Below, piece after piece: positions 1-10,525 of a stretch of 64,000 bases of DNA; position 1 is the stretch's first letter, and each line of letters begins with the position of its first letter. The notes under the pieces were generated by a model. The model made no database searches. It had not been told where the DNA came from and saw nothing but the letters and a program-made list of their open reading frames with translations. This stretch comes from Limnanthes douglasii subsp. nivea (Eukaryota > Streptophyta > Magnoliopsida > Brassicales > Limnanthaceae). The stretch lies in the NCBI GenBank assembly GCA_036936605.1, contig JAUPFV010000004.1:124559706-124623705 (forward strand). Direction: 5' to 3'. A program made the translations under genes and the position numbers.

Positions 1-183
1 GTTTTACGTTTTGTGTTGTTGTACGATGATCACGATACTCTTGTTTTCAATTTGTTGTTAACTACATTGTTCGCATGATATAATATCGTTTTGTGTATTG
101 TTTGTCTTTGTACCATGAATTCAACCAAAACACGTTTTCCATTTTAGCAAGTTAGCGTATACTTTTAGTGTTTGGAATTCCTT

Positions 184-545
184 CCACCCCAGCTGTGTAA
201 CAATTTCCACCCCCGGTTGAAAACAACCCCGACGGTTGTAAATATGTCACCCGGTAGTTGACATATTTTCAGCCGCCGGGTGATGGCGAGTGAAAAAATA
301 GAATTTTAAACTCATCCACCCCGGTGGTTGACAATTAGTCAACCGTCGGGGACATTGTCCACTGGCGGTTGAGAATTTGTGGCCCGACGGGGTCTTAGTC
401 CAATGTTCCATGCGAATTGTAAGTCTCTTGTTGGCAATCACCCCGTCGGTATGAAAATTTTAAACCGTCGGGGAAGTTTTAACCCCGCCGGTGTAGTATT
501 TCAACCGACGGATGAAAAATTCTGACCCGGCGGGGTCCAAGCCCG
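184..545. repeat. Left subterminal GC-rich repeat array of the MULE
   Basis: Runs of CCCCG, CCGTCGG, GCCGG and CGGTTGA recur about every 25-35 bases in both orientations, joined by AT-rich spacers. The same motif family recurs at the other end of the element. In MULEs, repeated subterminal motifs are candidate transposase-binding sites; that role is inferred here. The array makes spurious ORFs on both strands, which I do not count as genes. Confidence 0.7.
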
Positions 546-578
546 CGGGGAACTACTAGGAACAAACTAAATTACTCT

Positions 579-654
579 CCCGCCAAAAGAGACTCTCGCC
601 AAGTGCGACTCCCGCCAAATGAAACTCCTGCCAAATGAGACTCCCGCCAACATG
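579..654 (+). promoter_or_regulatory. Five-copy 16-bp array of E2F-like sites
   Basis: The unit CCCGCCAAATGARACT starts at 579, 595, 611, 627 and 643, an exact 16-bp period; the last copy is partial. Read on the minus strand the core is TTTGGCGGG, which fits the E2F/DP consensus WTTSSCSS; copies 2 and 4 each carry one change in the core. The array ends about 10 bases before a TATA box that precedes a 123-codon ORF. This suggests a cell-cycle-responsive promoter, which is an inference from motif identity and position. Confidence 0.55.
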
Positions 655-663
655 TTTTACCAT

Positions 664-671
664 TATAAATA
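664..671 (+). promoter_or_regulatory. TATA box for the small MULE ORF
   Basis: TATAAATA lies about 49 bases before the ATG at 720. That distance would allow a transcription start near 695 and a short 5' leader. It lies just after the 16-bp E2F-like array. Confidence 0.55.
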
Positions 672-719
672 TACAAGTATTATGAAACAATATGACATCC
701 ATCAAACACTAAAAAACAA

Positions 720-1091
720 ATGGAGTTTACGCCTAATGAAGACTACTATATGCTTATAGGAGTGAAGGATTTCCGCGCGGAGTTGGGTGAAGATAGGAGT
801 GACGCATTTTTTGAAAGGGTCTTATGTCATATGTATTACAACTACGGTTGTTTACAAACTGGAACTATCATTGTGCGCAGCCGTGACGAAATCAACAGAT
901 GGTACATTTTCGTCCAACCGCTCACGAAGTTGTTGTTCATGCCGCGGAGAATAAAAGAGGAGGCGGTAAAGGTCTGGGACATGACAGTCTGCGAATATAT
1001 CACCAGGGATATGGTGGCTTATGTGGGGGATATGGTTATGGAAAGGGAGGATGGCGACGATGTTTTACACAGCTTGCGATACGACTACTAA
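720..1091 (+). CDS. Small MULE-internal ORF, 123 aa, unknown function
   Basis: This ORF opens with ATG in a reasonable context (AACAAATGG) and runs to a stop with no interruption. The product is acidic and compact (MEFTPNEDYYMLIGVKDFR at the N-terminus), with no transmembrane segment, signal peptide or zinc motif that I can see. I do not recognise the family. It lies inside the transposon, convergent with the transposase, and has its own TATA box and upstream E2F-like array, which makes a chance ORF less likely. It could be an element-encoded accessory protein or a captured host fragment. The overlapping ORF at 899-1189 is a frame shadow. Confidence 0.5.
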   Translation: MEFTPNEDYYMLIGVKDFRAELGEDRSDAFFERVLCHMYYNYGCLQTGTIIVRSRDEINRWYIFVQPLTKLLFMPRRIKEEAVKVWDMTVCEYITRDMVAYVGDMVMEREDGDDVLHSLRYDY

Positions 1092-1132
1092 TAGTGCAAT
1101 GTGTCATCTCGAACATGTTTTTATTATTTATA

Positions 1133-1320
1133 TTTCGAAATGTTGTTATTCTCCTCATTTCTTATGTAATGCTAAGTTGTTATGTTTGAGTTTCTAGTTG
1201 TTGTTCAATATTTATGTTGTTATGTTTCAATATTTATGCTGTTCAATATTCATGTTGTTATGTTTCGAAATGTTGTTATTCTCCTCATTTCTTATGTAAT
1301 ACTAATGTTGTTATGTTTCA
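1133..1320 (+). repeat. Direct repeat, two about 58-bp copies 130 bp apart
   Basis: A block beginning TTTCGAAATGTTGTTATTCT starts at 1133 and again at 1263 with few changes. Short TTGTTATGTTTCAATATT motifs recur between the copies. It lies just after the stop of the 123-codon ORF, in its probable 3' UTR. Confidence 0.75.
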
Positions 1321-1894
1321 AAACCGCCGTGGGAGTTTTCACCCCATTCATCTAAGGAGATACATTCATCATTAAACCTCATACAATAGAAGATACATTC
1401 ATCTAAATAAAATTAAACCGAAAGACAAACTAATACAAACTGACACTATCCAGTTAATCATTCATTTTCTGTAAACGGATGCCAATAATGTCAAACGGAC
1501 CCTATCCAGTTGATCCTCCGTTATCGAATCCGTGTCTTGGTAGTTGAACCGGTTACACGCAACATGACATTCTAATCCCTATCCAATCGACACAACTTTA
1601 GGAAACATGGATGTATCCTTGCGCAAGGGGCGTCCACCCTAATCCCAAGCTACAAAATAAAACGTCGATAAAATAAATGTCTTAATGTTAGAACTAATCG
1701 TGAAGGTCAAAAAATACTTAATGGTTGGATTTGACCCAACCCAATCCGATTTCCACCCGGTTTGACATTGGAGGCGGTGCACCTCTTAAGGGGAGAAAAG
1801 TGAAACCGATGTCCATATTTCGGTACAGCCCAACAAAATGGAGTACGCAGTTAAACGCAGATGTAATTGCCATCCCCATCTCGTGCATGAACAT
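1321..1894. other. MULE internal non-coding stretch
   Basis: This stretch lies between the two convergent ORFs of the transposon and probably holds both 3' UTRs. I see no ORF with protein-like content and no clear repeat beyond those listed. Confidence 0.4.
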
Positions 1895-4312
1895 CTAATG
1901 GGCTTTAGTACCCACGTTACCAGAGCACTTCACACACTCCGCAACATCAATCAGTTCCTCCATGCTTGTAAATATTTTAACATACATGGATGCATAATCC
2001 ATCAGCTCGTTGTAAAGGGAATCCCTTATCAACCTCCACCCATCTTGTTGCTCGCTTAACGCATACGCTATGGGCGGTACCTTGCCATGGCCATCGGCTT
2101 TTACGTCATTAATTGACTCAACAAATGGTCGAAAGTAGATGGGGAATTGTATTAAGTATCCTTTAGGGTCTACAAAACTTGCCTTGCCCGGAAACGTTGA
2201 GCTTGACCTACAACCAACCGTTCCACTAGAAAGCATCGTTCCACTTGCTTGGGTTGGAATCGGACTACCTTTCTTACGAGCGGCAGCACTATCGGAACTA
2301 ATTTTATTCCCCGGTTGTTTTTTCCCCGGAATTATTTTCCCTTTTCTTGACGTTGCCAGAGGAGATTTGAATTCATCCGCAAATGAAGGAGAACTAGCAT
2401 TTTCAGATTGAAGCACATACTCGTGCCCACTTTTGTCGCGTTTAGTGGATGTATCATCAACGACAATAGAAATCTTGCGCTTGTTAGGTGGACGAACGCA
2501 CGCTTTTGGCTTCACCAAAGGATCCAAAATGGTAGTTGTTTCCGGGTAGACGACGACAAACCATTTTTTGTAGACGTGCTCTATTTGCGCTTCATCTTTG
2601 GATTCCATGACATCACATAGTAGTTTGTCAAGCTTCGCTTTTAGTTGTTCCATAGTCGTGAGGTTTGTACAGACTAAAATTTCCAACCTCTTCCAATGTT
2701 CGTTGAACAACTCTAGCGGCACCTCTAACCCTTTGGCAACAAACTCGTAGATTTCGTGCGGGCAAGGGATACCGTGCGTTCTTTGTATTGAGCAACCGCA
2801 AGGCATACAACCCGCGGTTGTCATGTTGCGAGCACAATCTACTTCGCCGAACAAAATATCCAAGGCATAGTGTGAGACGTTGGTTTTTAGTTTGTCGTAC
2901 ACCTTGTTTGCGAACTTGTGTAGGGCTAATAAGCGGCTCTTTTCGAATAAACCCTTTATGTCCCCGTGCTGGAATTCAATCAAGGTATGCAACTTCAACC
3001 AAAAATATTCAAAGTTACCTTTGCTCGTACCGATGAAATGTTTGAGGGTCGAATGAGCGCTCTCCACGCGGTTTGTGGTTTGGTTACCAAAATGCATCCA
3101 CTTGTTGGTTCTCCACGTTAAACATTTGTCACCGTAAGGCCCTAACTAATTTTCCGTATACTCAATTGCTTGCGGATACTCTTTGAAGTCACGGTGCAAT
3201 TCGGCTCGGTAGTCGTTGAACGATATTTCCGTTTCAACCAACATCATTTCATTCCACACTTTCCAGAATACGTTGGACACTTTCTTATCCTTTATGATTT
3301 TTTTTGTTTTCCCTAGGACGTTCATGTTGATGTGCCATCGACACAACATGTGTGTTGCATTGGGGAACACATCCTCCACCGCCTTCACAAGTGCCAAGTA
3401 TCTATCCGTCAAAACAATGGATGGTAATTTGATGGAGTGAGTTACCATAAAAAAATGTAAGCACTCTAACACCCATTTGTAGCTCTCGAATTTTTCCCCT
3501 GACATGAACGTGAATCCGATGTAGAAAGTCTTCCCCGTACAAGTGGCTCCGACGACCTCGTACAATGGTATCCCGTATTTGATCACCTTGTACGTGTTAT
3601 CCATTTCAATCACGTTTGGAAATGTGTGTAACAAATCCAAACTAATCGGGTGCGCGAAGAAAAGCTCGCCTATGACATCGCTTCCGTCTCCGGACTTTCT
3701 ATGAAATTCGTAGTAGTTTAGCCGCTTAAGTTTGCCCAACAAGTATTGGAATTGCGACAGACCACCTTTCTCGAGCTTCCAATGTTTTAGTTGAGAGTTG
3801 TAGACGGTGCGCATTGAGGAAGAATTCTTGGGGTTCAACTTCTTAACCCCACTGAGAATGTCCCGAGGACGGGATCCCATTTTCATAGAAGTAACTACGA
3901 AATCCATCTATTCTTTGTTAAATCGTCCCAAGTAAGAATGACCTTCTTTGTACGATGTAGTATCGTGACTGTGAACGCCGTATTCGACCTCTAAACTCCA
4001 CAAATCATCACCCAAATTCTTTCCTTTTAGGGTGAAAGGGCATCCGTATTTTTTCGTGCCGGTTGACTTCCTCTTTAGATGCTTCAGATCTACCATTTTT
4101 TTGTAAACTCCAGATCTTTCACACACAAACTCAATTCTCGGAGTTTTTCTATCAAGTCTATCGCATCGTCGTAATATTACCACAAACCCGTTATCTGTTG
4201 CGGTCTGCTTCACCCCTTCGATCAACTCCACTTGAGAGTAGTGACATTTGGTGTCGAACAAATGACTATAATCGACCGAGAAAGGCACCGACGTTTCCTC
4301 CTCCTTCACCAT
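1895..4312 (-). pseudogene. MULE transposase with OTU-like tail, two in-frame TAG stops
   Basis: A single frame of 806 codons runs from the ATG at 4312 to the stop at 1895. It is broken by TAG at 3910-3908 (directly followed by ATG) and TAG at 3148-3146. Domain order: an N-terminal FAR1-type DNA-binding domain (codons about 30-115, with the KYGCPF and HSHD motifs); the MULE DDE core with D in EMDNTYK and D in LTDRYLALV followed by LCRWHIN; a SWIM zinc finger CGC-x9-CPH near codon 510; a basic linker; and a C-terminal OTU-like segment (codons about 717-806) that retains VKADG, GWRLIRDSL and NEL. The usual catalytic DGNC is replaced by DGHG, so the protease Cys is absent. Losing both stops restores one frame, so nonsense mutation explains them best; stop readthrough is a weaker alternative. 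Confidence 0.85.
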
Positions 4313-4313
4313 G

Positions 4314-4408
4314 CACGAACTAAAATCTTCGGCCTTAAAATCTTCCTCCTTTAAATATTCCTCCTTAAAATCTTCTTCCTTAAAATTTTCATTCTTTAAA
4401 TCTTCAGC
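4314..4408 (-). other. Possible upstream exon end with acidic repeats and a 3' splice site
   Basis: Upstream of the transposase ATG the same frame stays open to a TAG at 4411-4409. It encodes a short acidic repeat of the form KEEDF, four to five times. The TAG is preceded on the minus strand by a long T tract (TGTTTTTTTTACGTAG), so it also looks like a good 3' splice acceptor. The real N-terminus may therefore lie in an unseen upstream exon. Confidence 0.4.
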
Positions 4409-4457
4409 CTACGTAAAAAAAACAGGAGATTATGTTATGGTTCTAAAAATAATATTA

Positions 4458-4833
4458 ATTAACGCCTTTCCCCGCCGGTTTGCATATACCACACCGACGG
4501 GGTTGTACAAAATAAACCGGCAGTTGGAGACCTACTCCTCGACGGTGTAATAAACACCCCGGCGGGTGAAAATACTCGAACCGCCAGGGGCGTTGCCAAC
4601 CACCGGTTGAAAATTACTCCACCGGCGGGGTTAACCCTAACTATTTTTAACCAATTCCTAAATATTTCTAAGTATTCGGCTCCGCCGGTAACGACACTAT
4701 ATCCCCGCCGGGACACTAATACTAAAACCGGCGGGTGGAAGTCGATGCTACAGCCGGTTGGGCATGACCTCGACCGGTGGGGGACATTCATCCTCAAAGT
4801 TGAATGTTCTTCAACCCCGCCGGAGTAGTTCGG
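4458..4833. repeat. Right subterminal GC-rich repeat array of the MULE
   Basis: This array carries the same family of CCCCGCCGG, CCGGCGGG and CCGCCGG motifs as the left end, in mixed orientation with AT-rich spacers. The minus-strand ORF spanning 4884-4459 is an artefact of this GC-rich array and resembles no protein I know. Confidence 0.7.
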
Positions 4834-5070
4834 GTCCAACTTTCTAAATATGGAAAATCTACCAAAACATAAACTTTTTTCCAAAGATTGGTCAGAACAA
4901 GTACCATGTTTGCGGTTCCACGCTCTTCATCGGCCTTCTCACGTGTTGAATCCATTCTTCAATGATTTGAATTTTTTTCAAAAAATTAGTTGATTTTTGG
5001 AGGTTTGAGATTGTATGGAGTTTTTTGAGTTTTTGATTTTTTGAATTTTTTGGACTTTCAGAATTATTTT

Positions 5071-5113
5071 GAATTTTTGAATTTTTGAATTTTTGAATTT
5101 TTGAATTTTTGAA
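5071..5113. repeat. Simple repeat (GAATTTTT)n
   Basis: Five perfect copies of the 8-bp unit GAATTTTT run from 5071 to 5110, with looser copies on the left. Confidence 0.9.
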
Positions 5114-6039
5114 AGTTGTTGGGAGGAGTAATTTTGTGTTATTCTATATTTGGTTAACGATACCCACAATACACTAGAAAACAAAATTAAATCTCGGTCA
5201 AAAGTCAAAACCGTCTTTGACTATTTATTAAAAAAAATTCTCTAAAATTTAGGAATGGTTAACATTTTTTTAATCTAATTTAACCAAAACCAATAATTTA
5301 TTATTATTACATTTTTTAGAATACGAAATCATGAAATCACGGAATTTATGGAACACAAATTGCTAAAAGAAGCAATGTCAAATTTGAAATGTGAGAGGAA
5401 AGATTAGTGACACGGTAGAATTGTCGTTTTCTTTGATTTAGAATGAAACACGTACTACTATATTAAGATGGTGTGGCGTGGTAAGGTTTTGGAGGACAAT
5501 TACGAAATAACCAGTGACAGTCGATAAAGACAAAACCTAAAGCTTGCCTTGCTTGCTCTGGTCCTTATCAGATTCAATAATATTAAATATTATAAACAAA
5601 ACACGGCACATGATCAAACCAAGACATATATGAAAACAATTTAACCATGAAGTTTCTCTTAGGTTAGTTAGTTAATTATTTAATTAGGCTATCTTACCTC
5701 CTTGATAAAGTATAAACTCACGTATTTGTATTTGTACTTATATTTATCATTTTTTTAATTTATAACCATAGATATTTATATTATTTATATTAATTTAAGG
5801 AGAAGGTAAATAAAAAGTCTTTCAATTTTATTATTGTTTATTTAATATTTATGTACTTAACAAAATATTTATAGTTTTAATCAATTTTTTTAAAAAGAAA
5901 ATCATGTTTTTTGAATTAGAGTTCAACAATATCCAAAAGTATTAGCCGGTTTTATTTTTGAAAAAAACAAAATTAAATTCATTACTATTTTTTTTCCGTT
6001 GAAAATCATACAAGATCAAATAAAATAAAATTGAAATAC

Positions 6040-6420
6040 TATGTATTGTTAAATTATGTGAAACAAAGTATAATAAAGGTGAGAGACATATTATCAAAAT
6101 ATACGAGATCAAATATGATAAAATTAAAAGACTGGACATTATTAAATCATACGACATCAGACCTGATAAAATTGAAGACCGAACATTATTAAATCATACG
6201 AGAATGGACAAAGTTGATTGATTTACTATTATTAAATCATGCGAAACGAGACATGATAAAGTCGACCATATATTAATAGATCATTCAAAATTATCTATAA
6301 TAAAGTTGAGAGATCACACATTATCAAATCACGTGAGACCTAACATTATCATAATGAAAAAGTGCGAGACCAACTAATAAAACGAAAGATGCGAAACATG
6401 TATTGTTTGACTATAAAAAC
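6040..6420. repeat. Degenerate tandem repeat, about 45-55 bp unit
   Basis: A unit with the skeleton ATTATTAAATCATRCGA, then GAC, then TGATAAARTTGA recurs about seven times with heavy drift; examples lie near 6139, 6186 and 6230. Spacing varies between about 44 and 55 bases. It looks like an old minisatellite. Confidence 0.6.
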
Positions 6421-7420
6421 GTGAGACGAGAGTTATTGGATATGATAAAAAAATTCAAAACATATCATCAATAAATATACTTTTGTTCATCCTAAAAAAA
6501 TCAAAACTCGCAGTACTTTCATATCTTTTTTCCAAACAATAATTTAAAAAATTCAAACCTTTTTAAAAATATAACAACGATGAAAAAATTGATCTGATTG
6601 ACAACGTTTTTAAATGGTTTCTTTTGTCTAAATATTTAACTAAATTTGCAATCTAAAATCAATCATTCACATAAAATATTTATATAATAGTTAAACTTAA
6701 GACTCTCGTTAAATGATAAGAACCTAAAAAAAATAAATAGTTCCAAAATTTTGAACAATCTTAAAGCTTAACAAAAATATACTTTTATTTTCATCGGCAT
6801 GAACCTTCTCAACCGACGGAGAAATCTCCGACTAGGTGAATATCGATAATCCGACAGACGACTTCCACCAGGTGAATATAGATAATCCAACGCACAAAAA
6901 TATCTCATCCAACAAAAAAATTCAAATGAGAAACCTTCCTAACCAAACGGATGAACAAACAATCTCACCAACAAAACAGTAAAAAAAATCAAAAATACTC
7001 TTGAAACATTTTTTATCCTAATTTAACCAAAGTTTAAACTTAAAATTCGTAGGTCGGTAGTGGGGTTAAAAATGTAATTTTAGTATGATACCATTCTTCA
7101 TCGTTTTCCGACTGTTCTCACTACACGACAAACACCGCTTGTTTCCGTTTTTCTTCCGACAAATGCCACCGAACAAGCTCATTTCAACACGTGGATGGTC
7201 AGATTTTTCTTCGGCAGACAAGAGAGACTATTCACTCAGAAATGTCGTCCACCATAGTTAAAGTTTTCAACCTTTCAAAAACTCAACCATAGTTAATTTT
7301 ATCCCCTGCGACCTTAGTACTTACAATCTTTTTTAATTACTTGTTTTTCTCATTACATCCAACTATCCAAGTCTAGTTTGCCTTTTTATTTCACATTTTG
7401 TTTGTCTTCTTCTTCTCTTT

Positions 7421-7427
7421 TATAAAA
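7421..7427 (+). promoter_or_regulatory. Candidate TATA box of the IDD gene
   Basis: TATAAAA follows a pyrimidine-rich CTTCTTCTCTTT tract, about 175 bases before the initiator ATG at 7602. It would imply a 5' UTR of roughly 145 bases. No transcript data support it here. Confidence 0.4.
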
Positions 7428-7601
7428 GTTTTTATATGTTTTTCACCGGTCTTTTCTTTTTGAAAACGAAACATATAGCCACCATCAACGTTTTGCTCAG
7501 CTCTTAAGTCAAAGCCAACACTATCATACTCTTCTATGAACATCGGAACTAAATTAGTTCAAAACTGAAGCACAACATAGCTTATTCTATTAGAAATTAG
7601 T

Positions 7602-9706
7602 ATGGAAGAGCTCGATAATCGTCGAAATCAAGAAATTCCACAGAAAAGGAAACGAAATTTCCCAGGCATGCCAGGTAACAAACACAAACTATTCAAACTT
7701 TCCGAATTCTTTTAAGAAAAACGTAATAATAATTCGAATTTTTAGTAAATTATTTTTTATATTCGATTACTTCTAGATCCGGATGCGGAAGTGATCGCGT
7801 TATCTCCCGGAGCTCTATTAGCAACAAATCGATTCGTGTGTGAGGTTTGTGGGAAAGGGTTCCAACGCGATCAAAACCTACAGCTCCATCGACGAGGTCA
7901 TAACTTACCATGGAAACTACGGCAACGGACGACCACCGAGGTGAGGAAACGAGTTTATGTCTGCCCTGAAGTCACGTGCGTCCACCATAACCCATCACGT
8001 GCTCTCGGTGATCTTACCGGGATAAAAAAACACTTCAGCAGAAAACACGGAGAGAAAAAGTGGAAGTGCGAACGGTGTTCGAAGAAATACGCTGTTCAGT
8101 CGGACTGGAAAGCTCACATGAAAACTTGTGGTACTAAGGAGTATAAATGCGCTTGTGGCACTATCTTTTCAAGGTTTGGTTTCTATATTTAATCTTCATA
8201 AGAAAAAAATAGTATCCATTGATCCATTGATTCATTGTTGAATATTGTAGGAGGGATAGCTTTACGACTCATAGAGCGTTTTGCGATGCTTTGGAAGAAG
8301 AAAATACGAGGGCGTTACAAACCCTAGGGGTTAACATTAAAGAGAAAACTACGGAGGAGTGTAATGATGTCGACGGTGGTATTGTAGCGTCACCTCCACC
8401 TCCTCCGCTTACTCCGTCGGCGACGGTGGTTTCTCCAGATTTGTCAATGCATAGTTCAGGTGTGATACTTTCTTCATATATATATATACTTTAATAATAT
8501 TAAATAAATGGCTTGTAGATTTGTGTTTATTTTTTTTGGAAAATTATTCAGTTGAATAGAACTCTAACTAGCTATGAATTTATTGCATTGAAAAACACAA
8601 TAAATTAAAGCTAATAAAATTGAATAGAGAAAGATAGAACAAAGAGAGGAATAGAAAGGACCGTCATTATTGCTTGTCCTTTTTACTTATGATCATTACC
8701 TTTCCAGATTTTAATTTCTCTCTCATAATTTATTTATTCTTTACTTTTCATAACAAAAAGTTTTCTAATTTTATAAAGAAAAATTACATGAAGAAGATCA
8801 TAATCCAATAAAACAATCATCTATGTCTTATGATAATTTATTAGTATTAGATTTTAGTATAGTTTTATTTATAATTAGTAATAAATTGTGTGATAATATA
8901 TTATTAAATGCATGGTAAATAACAATAGAAGATACATATCTTAATGATTAGAGTGTTTTGGATTATTTTTAAATATAATAAATTTGATAATTATGTTGAT
9001 AAATAATTTTGTCTCAGAAAACATATAATTATATTAGATGGTATATAGTGGTATAAATAAATAAAACATTAGCAAAAGTCTTATGATACGTTACATTAAT
9101 TATTAACTTTCAAATTTACTATGGTATCTTCATACTACAGAATTCCAAGAGATGAATCAGCTGCCGCTGGTACCACCACCACCACCATCCAAGGCAGAAA
9201 CAACCACCGCAAACTCATTGATCTCAACAACAAACACAACCGTTTTCGCAGGACTATTTGCATCCTCCACCAGCATTCCGACAATAGAACCCATATCACT
9301 TTCACTCTCTTCATCTCTCTTTCCACCACAAGATCATATCAACCACCCCAATCCCCACCACAGCCACCACCACTACCCAACTCATCAACCGACTATGTCA
9401 GCAACGGCATTGCTCCAAAAAGCAGCCCAAATGGGTGCGGCAGTCTCAAATGACTCGTACCTACATGGGTTCGGGTTATCCACATCCTCAACATCAACAT
9501 CAACCACTAATAACCATCAAGATAATGTTACAACTCTGGATTTTCTTGGTTTAGGTATGAACAGTGCCGGCGTGGGTCATAGCAGTGGACTCTCAGCTTT
9601 GCTCAATTCATTTGGTGGGTATAGCAGAGCGGGCACGGAGACGGACACCTCTAGATATGATTATGAATGGGGAGGGCCACCAGGTGATATAAAACCTAAG
9701 AGATAA
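7602..9706 (+). CDS. INDETERMINATE DOMAIN (IDD) C2H2 zinc-finger transcription factor, 4 exons
   Basis: The exons are 7602-7674, 7777-8173, 8251-8459 and 9141-9706, all with GT-AG introns, giving 414 codons and no internal stop. Exon 1 holds a KRKR nuclear-localisation motif and leads into the family signature PDAEVIALSP. The ID domain follows: ZF1 C2H2 (C46, C49, H62, H66), ZF2 C2H2 (C87, C92, H110, H115), ZF3 C2HC (C122, C125, H138, C142) and ZF4 (C149, C151, H164, C168). ZF4 is split by intron 2, as is usual in the family. The C-terminus keeps the IDD motifs MSATALLQKAAQMG (312-325) and TTLDFLGLG (357-365, usually TRDFLG). Low-complexity Ser/Thr/His/Pro stretches lie between. The protein is nuclear and DNA-binding; family members regulate root patterning, gibberellin response or metabolism. 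I cannot assign the exact orthologue. Confidence 0.95.
8460..9140 (+). other. IDD intron 3
   Basis: This is a 681-base AT-rich intron with donor GTGTGA and acceptor CTACAG. I see no embedded gene or clear transposon. Confidence 0.85.
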
Positions 9707-10525
9707 TAATAAGAGAATAGTGTCGCTGGTCTTTGATAATGGTCAACACTAGACATTATTTAATGCAAAGCAAAGACAGCTAGATCATCACTATATAGTG
9801 TAAAAAGACTATCTCTCACTTTCATTCTTGGTGGGGATATATCAAAGGGGTGTTGTATTAATGTAACTTAAGAGGTTAGAGAAGTCTAGTTTGGAGTTTG
9901 GAGTTTTAAACTTTTTTTTTCTAAATATTTTATTATATAGAAGATAATAAGAAAATCTGTAATGTAGACCGTGCTGAACTGAACTTTTGTAGAAGCTGAA
10001 TCTTTATTTTAATAATTAGTCGACGTAGTTTGAATTTATTTGATATACAGATGATGTGTTATTACTCAAGCGGGTTTATAGTCTATAAATCTTATACCCC
10101 TTAACTTAAAAAAACCACAGGTCAAACAATAAAAAACTTGAACTGAAATGATGCACATTGTTTTGTGATTATCTAATGTAAAGACTGAAACTTTCGTATC
10201 TTTTGTCCAAAAGTATGCATAAGTAATGAATGCAAGTTTAGACTTTTAGGCAAATGTGGTGGGGCTAATTTTTGTTCTTTCAAACTTGCCTCATTGCATA
10301 TATGAGTGTTTTTTTTTTTCTTTTGAAGTTTGTCACATTCGGTTGAGCATTCGGATGTTACTAATTTTCTTTTGTATTTATGCACGGGTTTTCCGATGTC
10401 CATGCTTCCTACGGTGCAGTCCCTTTGTAAATAAGTATAATTTTGGCCTCGCACAGGATGTACAATTTTTAATTAACATTTTGAGAATCATCTAATAAAT
10501 AATCTGTAAAATAAGAGTATATAGG
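9707..10525. other. IDD 3' UTR and downstream AT-rich sequence
   Basis: This begins with tandem stop codons and then AT-rich sequence with several possible polyadenylation signals. Short overlapping ORFs on both strands at 10173-10495 have no protein-like features. Confidence 0.5.

Larger units (their letters stand above)
181..4833 (-). mobile_element. Mutator-like (MULE) DNA transposon, decayed
   Basis: The limits are set by two GC-rich arrays of degenerate CCCCGNCGG-type motifs (about 184-545 and 4458-4833) that bracket a minus-strand MULE transposase and a small plus-strand ORF. These arrays stand out sharply from the AT-rich flanks. The transposase has the FAR1-like, DDE and SWIM domain order of plant MULEs. 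I could not find precise terminal inverted repeats or a 9-bp target duplication by eye, so the ends are approximate, and the left end could lie further left. Two in-frame stop codons in the transposase suggest this copy is no longer autonomous. Confidence 0.75.
4884..7420. other. AT-rich intergenic region
   Basis: I see no gene here. It holds a simple repeat at 5071-5113, a degenerate tandem repeat at about 6040-6420, and a small imperfect repeat of AGGTGAATATMGATAATCC at about 6834 and 6871. The right part is the upstream region of the IDD gene. Confidence 0.5.

Noticed and set aside
4459..4884. 141-codon ORF on the minus strand in the right MULE array
   Set aside because: It lies wholly in the GC-rich subterminal repeats, and its composition follows the repeat, not a protein family.
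4978..5208. Minus-strand ORF with Lys/Ile-rich product
   Set aside because: Translation of the GAATTTTT simple repeat.
9121..9453. Overlapping plus and minus ORFs over IDD exon 4
   Set aside because: Shadows of the Ser/Thr/Pro-rich coding exon; the frame starting at 9141 joins exon 3 in phase and carries the family motifs.
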